From positions 64,636,533-64,700,532 of the forward strand of contig OX485804.1 in the NCBI GenBank assembly GCA_950295325.1: a stretch of DNA of 64,000 nt. Direction: 5' to 3'. Shown one piece after another: positions 57,490 to 64,000 of this stretch. The notes beneath the pieces were generated by a model that searched no databases, had not been told where the DNA came from, and was given only the letters and a program-made list of their open reading frames with translations. Made by a program: the position numbers and the translations under genes. Numbering within the stretch: the first letter of the stretch is position 1; each line of letters begins with the position of its first letter. The stretch is from Polytrichum commune (Eukaryota; Streptophyta; Polytrichopsida; Polytrichales; Polytrichaceae).

Positions 57490-58990
57490 GACTGTATGAG
57501 CCCAAATAAGGTGCTCACATTTGATTTAAGAATTAGGATAAGTAGTACTTAGGATTTGAGGTTTCTTTTAATCAATTAAAACTTAAAAAGAGTGTTGTGT
57601 TTGGTTTTGATTTGTATTGAGAATTAAGTCCGCGTGTTAGTATTTAACACACGGGGGTAATGTGAGTAGTTAATGAGTTAGTTAATGAGGGTGGGATTAG
57701 AACTTAGGCTTGGGAGGTAGGCTAGGTTTAAATGACCAAGTTGGACTGGTCAAGTGTTCATTTAAGGGGGGGGGAGGTGCACTGCACCCCTAGAATTTCC
57801 CGGCCCTCGGATTCGAACAGAGCGGTTAGAGGTTGCGGGCTCTCTCTAGCTCTCTCTCTCGGAAAATGTCGGTTGCTGGAATGGGCGGAAGGAGGATTGA
57901 ATTGTGGCGATGGATTCAACGAGCTGAGGGAGTCGGGCTTGCTGGCCTAAGGGGCTCAAGCGAAGCTGGGAATGGAAGATTCAAAAGAGTTGCCTTGGCC
58001 ATGAAGGCTGGCTGCTGAGGGATTTAGTGGCTCGCCGAATCAAGGAATCCCAGCTCCTACGGAACATGGGCATTGCAGTTGAATTCGACTCAAGGTCGGG
58101 GGGATTCAGCGGGTGGGTAGATTTCTGAAGGGCGCAACACTTGGCACCGAATTTACAAGCTATCGCAACCACAAAGGAGCCTCATGCACCTTCGGAGGAC
58201 TGGTGACAAAATTGGTGGTTGTTCGGCATGTCCACCGAACCTGTGGTTGAATCCATCAGATACTCCCTTCACTTTGAGAACTCTGAGCTAAATCTGGTTT
58301 CTGCCTTTTGCCGGTTAGTGGGTGTGAACATTGGCATGGCTGCTGGAATGGAAGGATGAATGTATGGGAACTCAACAGACTAGACAGAGTTGGAAGGGCA
58401 GTCAGGAGCGGAACGAGGCCTCCAATTGAGGTTGTTGCTAATCACACAAGGTGAAATTTGCGGCTGGAAGAAGAAGCAATCCAGGGTGAGGGGAAGCTAG
58501 GCATTAGGTTGCTATGGCTCTGAATCTGGGCATTAGATTACACAGACTGGGTGGGAGCAGGCAGGGAAGCCAATGCTCTCGAGAGAGCAGGGGACATGGG
58601 AGCCTTAAGGTTGGCGATGCCGCTAGGATTGAGACAGAGCGACTTGGGTTAGTATCAGCTGCTGGAAATTTACACGGAGGGCCTGAATGCGAGGAACAGG
58701 GGCTATGAGGAAGGAACCAGGGGCCATTCGTGAGAACCAGGGGATGCTGCCGAGCCTGGCAAGATATTACAATTGAGACCCTAGGAATGAGATTGTTTGA
58801 GTAGAGAGATTTAGATCTAGGATTTAGCATCAATTAGTTAGCTGATTTAATACATGGCATTTTTTATTAGATTAGAGGTGTGAGGTTGAATGGTGCTGCC
58901 AATAGAGTAGGCATGATTTATTATGCCCACAAGGTGTGGAGTGTTTTTAAACACTGATTACCTTGTGTCATTTGAATAAAGAGATGGGTG
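57490..58990 (+). other. GC-richer, transcript-like region of unknown nature
   Basis: Composition changes abruptly. A CT-rich tract (57840-57861, GCTCTCTCTAGCTCTCTC) resembles a plant start-site pyrimidine patch. About 1 kb of balanced GC follows, with many short open frames but none long or recognisable. AATAAA occurs at 58975-58980, ahead of a return to AT-rich DNA. It could be a non-coding transcript unit, a dead gene or a solo LTR. I could not find matching ends or protein similarity. Confidence 0.3.
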
Positions 58991-59397
58991 TTTTATGTTA
59001 AGACCATTGGAGTGACTGTAGCTAGATGGGAAGGTGCTAGCAACATAAATGAACACATGTTAGCCTTGGGCTCTCACCCGGATTACGAAGCTCAAGGGTG
59101 GGGGTTTAGGGCTGACAAACCGCCACCCATTTCTCTACCAATGAGGGATTTTAAAAGTGGTGTTGGAGGGATGTAATTATCATATACAAGGGTACGTCTC
59201 ATCCATCTAACATTAAAACTTGGACCCTACAGGTTTGTTGCAGTTTCATCTCAAATGACCTTGAGCAGACTTAATCAAAGTCTTCAAATTCAAATGTCAA
59301 ATCAGGTTATTTCAAGCTGCGTATTATTTCAAGGCTTTCATGTTAGACGAATGGGAGGGAATTCCCTCTCTCCGTGGCCGTCATGGCCACTGATCAC
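58991..59397. other. Short spacer
   Basis: No gene seen; a 62-codon open frame has no recognisable domain. Confidence 0.4.
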
Positions 59398-59399
59398 TA

Positions 59400-59605
59400 C
59401 ATTGATTATCCCAATTAGTGTGTGTTACTATTCGAAGCTATGCAGTGTTATAACTATTCGATGAGAATGTTTCACCGAGTCATCTATTGAACTTACGTAC
59501 TACAATAATGTCCAAACAATCTATTGAACTTCCGGTAGTAGAAATTGAACTCCTGAGGAAGACGTAACTCCGAATAGTAACATGCACCAATTGAGATAAT
59601 CCGTG
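59400..59605. mobile_element. TA-flanked MITE, family A'
   Basis: Flanked by TA on both sides. Ends CATTGATTATCCCAATTAG and, on the other strand, CACGGATTATCTCAATTGG. Next comes TGTGTTACTATTCGAAGC and its mirror. 206 bp, related to 16963-17174. Its inner arms (GCTATGCAGTGTTATAACTA) resemble those of family A, so A and A' probably share one transposase source. Confidence 0.83.
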
Positions 59606-59904
59606 TAGTGTAAAGAGGCCCTTGGAGGGATATTTCTAGCAACATGGAACCCTAAGGTGTCCCATCCTCATGAGCAGTCTTTTCATGCACCTCAGTGACA
59701 CTAAAGTGCAAAGCTTACATTGCATGAGATACACTTTGCTTTACCACATGTCTGCCAAATGCTTCTTGACCGAAACACAACTTCCGGTTGCACTAAATTA
59801 CTCCGCTCTTGTGGCACGAAAATAGAGTGATCCATTTTTATTGAACTGTTTGCTGCTTAAAATAATGTCGAGATAACCGGTTGAAGTTGGAGACTTAAGG
59901 AGAC

Positions 59905-60095
59905 TTACTGATAAGTTTAGAGGAATCTATGGAAGAATATACCTCACATTAATGAAAGCAAAACCGGAAGATGTCAACATGTAACCGGTTGGATTTAGAA
60001 TCACTAGGATCTTGACCGACTATATATGCCCAAAAGCTTCCCAGGCACTGGTAGAGATCTAGTGTAATTAGGTCCATTCATGGAGGTTGCATTTG
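59905..60095. repeat. Duplicated block (second copy about 62580-62720)
   Basis: TTAGAGGAATCTATGGAAG, GCCCAAAAGCTTCCCAGGCA and TAGGTCCATTCATGG correspond to TTAGAGGAATCTATAGG, GCCCAAAAACTCCCTGGACA and TTGTTCCATTTGGG near 62580-62720. The copies are diverged, direct and non-coding. Confidence 0.55.
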
Positions 60096-60324
60096 GTAAA
60101 AGGTACATAATTATAGATATATATGATATAGTGTGTCATTAAGATTGATGTGCTATGTCAATTGAAGTGGCCTCCATGATGACTCGTCCTGTAGTGACAA
60201 GTGTCCCATACCACCTTTTTATGGATGTCGCCCACCAATTGCAAAATCATTCACGTGGGTCGATGATGAATAGTGTGGGCCACACTAAATTAGATGTGTA
60301 GTGTAGTCGTGTCTACACATTAAA

Positions 60325-61445
60325 TCATCGGTCAACAACTTGGTCAAAATGTTAAATCAATACCTTAGTCAAGCTGCTTTCTTTCTCTTCTTCCTAGATA
60401 GGACCTCCCGACAATTTTGGTGGAGATAGGGAAGGGTCAAGCCCAACCGTCCAGGCCTACCCTCAATGAAATTTGACCCTATGACTTAGATGATCTCATC
60501 ATCGGCCTAAATAAGTGACCAAAAATGCATTGGATTTTTTTGTCTGATTGGTGTGGGTCACACTAATTCCCAATTAGCCACACTATTTCTTATTACGATT
60601 TGAAGTATCGCACTGTAATTTCCGGTGTGAAAAATTAGTGTGGGTTTTTCCATCTACATATATGGATGAAATTTCAAGTCCAAGCAAGTACTACAAAATT
60701 AACATGGGCCACACTTAATTCCAACCCACTTGAATTTCCCACCCACACTAATAAGACAAAACAATGTAGCTTTATTCTTTCTCTCCCAAGAGAGCATGTT
60801 TGGTTTCTCACTAGGCGATGGTAGGATGAGAAAATATTCATTGCTACTTAGTTTGAGTGCACATTTCAACATGGGTCACCAACTTTGTCACTACATTAAC
60901 CAATAGCTTCAATCTACTTTCTTTTTGCCTTTCTAGATAAGACTCTGCTGTGATTACTGCAAAGACATGGAATGTTCGACCCCAATTGTCCAAGCCTCCT
61001 CACAATAAGTAGACGTGAACATATGTCTTCGATCGACCAAGGCGATCTCATCGTGAGCTTGAATATGTGGCCAAATGCATACGTATTCCTCTCCAAGTGC
61101 ACTATTATTCCTCTCCAAATGAACTTTTTCTTTGGGTCTTCGCCTTGATGATTATTATCATGATGAAAAATTCTCACTAATTTTGTGTTTAATAGGCATC
61201 TGCTGGTAGTCATGCCTACACATTCAACATCAGTCAACAACTTTGGCTTGACATTTATTGAAACCAATCAATCTGTTCTCCTTTCTCATTCCAGATTCAA
61301 ACCTCCCCACAATTAATGCCGAGAGAGACACAGAAGAGTCAAGCCCAACCATCAAAGCCTCCCCATAGTAAGTAGATGTGAAATTGTGTTTGTGAAATTC
61401 CGACTTAGATGATCTCATCACAAGCCTGAATGAGTGACCGACAGC
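60325..61445. repeat. Three diverged tandem copies of a 350-540 bp unit
   Basis: Units begin near 60325, 60860 and 61220. Shared blocks: GGTCAACAACTTGGTCAA-type, then a TTTCT-rich tract and CTAGATA-GAC, then AAGCCCAACC, GATGATCTCATCA and a closing TGA-TGACC. Minus-strand open frames at 60914-61421 derive from this repeat and are not consistent between units. GTGTGGGCCACAC palindromes occur within. Confidence 0.6.
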
Positions 61446-61490
61446 ACAGTTTCACTAATTCCACGTTGGAAATGTAGTAATTCAAAAGTA

Positions 61491-61728
61491 GGCTGATATA
61501 AACTCGTCAATCAAGGTCAGGACTCATGGGTTTCCTGCCAGTTTCCAATTTTGTACTTACAGTAAGTAGAGACACGGGATGAAATTTTTGACTTATGTCT
61601 GATTTAGGTTAGGTTGATATAAACTCATCGATCAAGGTCCGGACTCACAGGTTTCCTGCCGGCTTCCAATCATGTACTTAAGTGGAGACACGGGATGAAT
61701 ATTTTGACTTGTGTCTGATTTAGGTTAG
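61491..61728. repeat. Tandem duplication, two 120-bp copies
   Basis: Copies start at 61491 and 61611. Both contain GATATAAACTC, TCAAGGTC, GGTTTCCTGCC, GAGACACGGGATGAA and TGTCTGATTTAGGTTAG. They differ at about a dozen positions. Confidence 0.88.
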
Positions 61729-61729
61729 A

Positions 61730-63579
61730 AGTGACGATGCCCCAACGTCCTCAAATGCACATCACTGTAGAGAAATGTGAATTCTGTTTTACCAGGCCAT
61801 AAAATACTTTACAGTTTACACATGGTCCAAACTGTGCGAGATTTAAGGGTAAGTCAAATGGGATGCAGGCTGCTTCCATTCCCGGTTCCACCTCCCGTGC
61901 GTGAGTAGTAAAGGGACCCAGTCAAGGTCTATTCATTCATTTGTGGGTGGCGATGTCAAAGTAGTAAGTAAATACTACTGTTGTCAAGTACTACCTGTGC
62001 CTTGAATTGGATGCGTAAGTTAAGTCATGCTTGTTGAAAACAGTGGAGGGAGCCATGAATGCAATTTGTTTCACCTGCTCCTCCTGCACCAGGATTCAAT
62101 TGGGTATTACATTTTGCTCAGGCGTAAATGGAAGACGACCAACTGAGCCCAAAATAATACCACTGTGAAACATGATCATCAAAACTGGCCGGACGAAGAC
62201 ACCGAAATATGCCCACTTTCGTACTAAACAATGTGAGGAGCATCATAACTATTTGCGAGCGGGAATTACTGCACACGTACGTACAACATACTACTCCCCT
62301 ACGGGTTTGTGGTTGAGTCATCTCAAATGTGTCCTACTAAACTAATTCATGTTTTTTGCAACTAATCCTGGTGTCAGAACTACCTAGACATAGTAGCCTC
62401 CCACATACAATTTATTTCAATCATTTTCGTTGAATGAATGAGAGATGTGATATTCCCTCTCAGCGTAACTATCGCTGAAAATAATCTGAATTGTTTACTT
62501 AATGTGTGGGCCAACAGATGGGCAGATCCAAGCACTACTTACAGATGGACCAGTGGAGTTTGAGAAATGGTTCTAGGCAACTTGTTGATCGTATATATTA
62601 GAGGAATCTATAGGATATGCCATATATTGATAAAGGAACACCAAAAGATATAACAACTTGGGTCTAGACCAATCGTGCCCAAAAACTCCCTGGACACTGT
62701 GGGCCTTGTTCCATTTGGGATCATTGAGATGTGCACAAAATTTTCAAACAATTTTCATGGCACAACAGCAAAGAACACCCCGGTTTCACTTTTACATACA
62801 TACTGTCTAAAGGATTTGAAGTTAATGGTATCCATAAACACTATCCCACTAGGTGAATAGGAAACATTTGATGAGTCAGGGTCATTAAATCTTCAATGAC
62901 CAATCCATTATGTAGTACACTGTTGTCATCACCCATGTGATAATTGACAAATGTATTGTAGTCATTCCAATGTGTAGTGCATCTGCTGTTCAGTTCACCT
63001 GTTCCATAGATGACTTGAAGCGATTATTTGATGAGCTATGAACGCAAACGCTGTAAATCCATAAAAATCATTCCCATCAAATAAAACATCGGCTCCACCA
63101 TACCCTAACCCTAAATCCAAACCCAAGGCTCTGGGTCAGAGCAGGTGATGTCTTCAAAACTCTACTCTTAAACAATGCCAGCCACATGCCCTCTTTAAGG
63201 ATATATATAAAATATATCCAAGGAGGACCCTATATTTTTACCAACGCCACAGTAACCTCACATTAAGGCCAGGAGAATTAGTAACAAACCCATAAGGGGC
63301 ACTAGTAGGTGCTGAGAAACGAAATCTAGGGGTAAGGTTCAATCCAGCCTAGTGTTTCTAAATCTGTACACATTCTATAGCAGTAACAAGACCAGAAGTT
63401 CATATTCAGCAAAAAAATATCCATCTACCAGGAGCTGCAAAAGAAGTTTAAAAGCCAAGGCCCTGTGCAATGGGCTGTAGTCAATTCCATCAACCCACTA
63501 GTCAAGGGAGTAGCATAGAGATATAGAGAAAGAGAGGTAAAAGAGTCTTAACCTCAAAAAGTGGAATTGCTAGGTAATG
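61730..63579. other. Intergenic DNA approaching the next locus
   Basis: No gene is supported. CCCTAACCCTAAATCC near 63104 is a short telomere-like motif. 62580-62720 is the second copy of the block at 59905. Confidence 0.4.
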
Positions 63580-63880
63580 TCAATGTCATATTGAATGTGA
63601 AAAGTTACAAGTTTGAGTGTTTACGGTACAACAGTGCAGGGCGGCACACATAACATTATATATATACCTCCGGCACAATGTCTATCACCAGAAAAATACA
63701 TCCTTTCTTTCCCTCCACCATGGCCAGCAGAAAATTGGCATTTGATACAACCTGGCTATAGTTGCTCTCCCTTTCCAAGGGTAAACAGTACCTAAACTTT
63801 GATGATGCACCTTCAGATCACTGCTGAAGGAAATGGGTTGCACCTTCCTCCTCATGTTATACCCAAGTTACATAGGGAAG
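63580..63880 (-). other. Diverged copy of the PUMILIO 3' flank
   Basis: It is collinear with about 10060-10330: GTTACAAGT, ATACATCCT, CAGAAAATTGGCA, ACCTGGCTATAGT and GCACCTTCCTC with TTATACCCA correspond to the same blocks there, in the same orientation. If the original is the 3' UTR of PUMILIO, a related minus-strand gene would lie immediately to the right of the window. Alternatively both are copies of one unrecognised repeat. The last 120 bases of the window show no further clear match. Confidence 0.6.
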
Positions 63881-64000
63881 TAGTACCTGCATAGTACGAA
63901 CGAATACACAAGCAGATATATCTCTCCCAACCAGTTTGCATGGAGCATTTCTATCTAACCTAAGCTGGACTAAACTTTCGTGCTCCTTCGTCCCCATTTA

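Noticed and set aside
59400-59605. CACTA (En/Spm) element because CACTACA appears at the ends
   Set aside because: The flanks do not give a 3-bp duplication there, whereas TA on both sides fits every member of families A and D.
1-64000. CRISPR arrays, bacterial operons, plasmid origins
   Set aside because: The regular repeats present are tandem without spacers, and all gene structures are spliced and eukaryotic.

Overview
This is nuclear DNA from a land plant. A U2 snRNA copy begins with the plant-type ATACCTTTC. A multi-exon PUMILIO gene has GT-AG introns. The remainder is AT-rich and packed with plant-style transposon debris: a hAT transposase, PIF/Harbinger-, mariner/Stowaway- and Mutator-like MITEs, a tRNA-derived SINE and a decayed LINE. 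The very low gene density suggests a large, repeat-rich genome. The species cannot be named from the sequence; a seed-free vascular plant such as a fern or lycophyte is only a guess.

Layout. 1-4324: 53-bp tandem repeats, then a five-exon hAT transposase (+) that is in frame throughout but carries three stop codons. 4325-8330: AT-rich spacer, then a moderately GC-rich stretch with no recognised gene. 8331-8522: U2 snRNA-like gene (-) with a weakened snRNA promoter. 10060-16780: the one convincing intact protein gene, a 991-residue CCCH zinc finger plus PUF-repeat protein (-), with a long 3' flank, a T-rich leader and a GC-rich promoter holding a perfect TGACGTCA. 16800-63560: about 47 kb of intergenic DNA. 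Its repeats fall into recurring families: A and A' (TA-flanked, CACTAAATAT or CACTTGATTATC ends), B (GGGCCACTTCAC ends, 3-bp TNA target duplications), D (TA-flanked, CACTCTAAACTCC ends) and E (dispersed, about 300 bp). There are also foldback elements, a SINE pair, tandem arrays and a LINE RNase H relic. 63580-63880: a diverged copy of the PUMILIO 3' flank in the same orientation, suggesting a second PUMILIO-like locus just beyond the right edge.

The PUMILIO protein should bind UGUAUAUA-type elements in 3' UTRs and repress or localise those mRNAs. U2 would act in the spliceosome if expressed. Nothing indicates that the genes form a pathway. The clearest new observations are a MITE inserted into the terminal repeat of a member of its own family, a mariner-like MITE nested in family E, a near-perfect 50-bp-arm hairpin, a 102-bp Mutator-like MITE with an exact 9-bp target duplication, and the duplicated PUMILIO flank.
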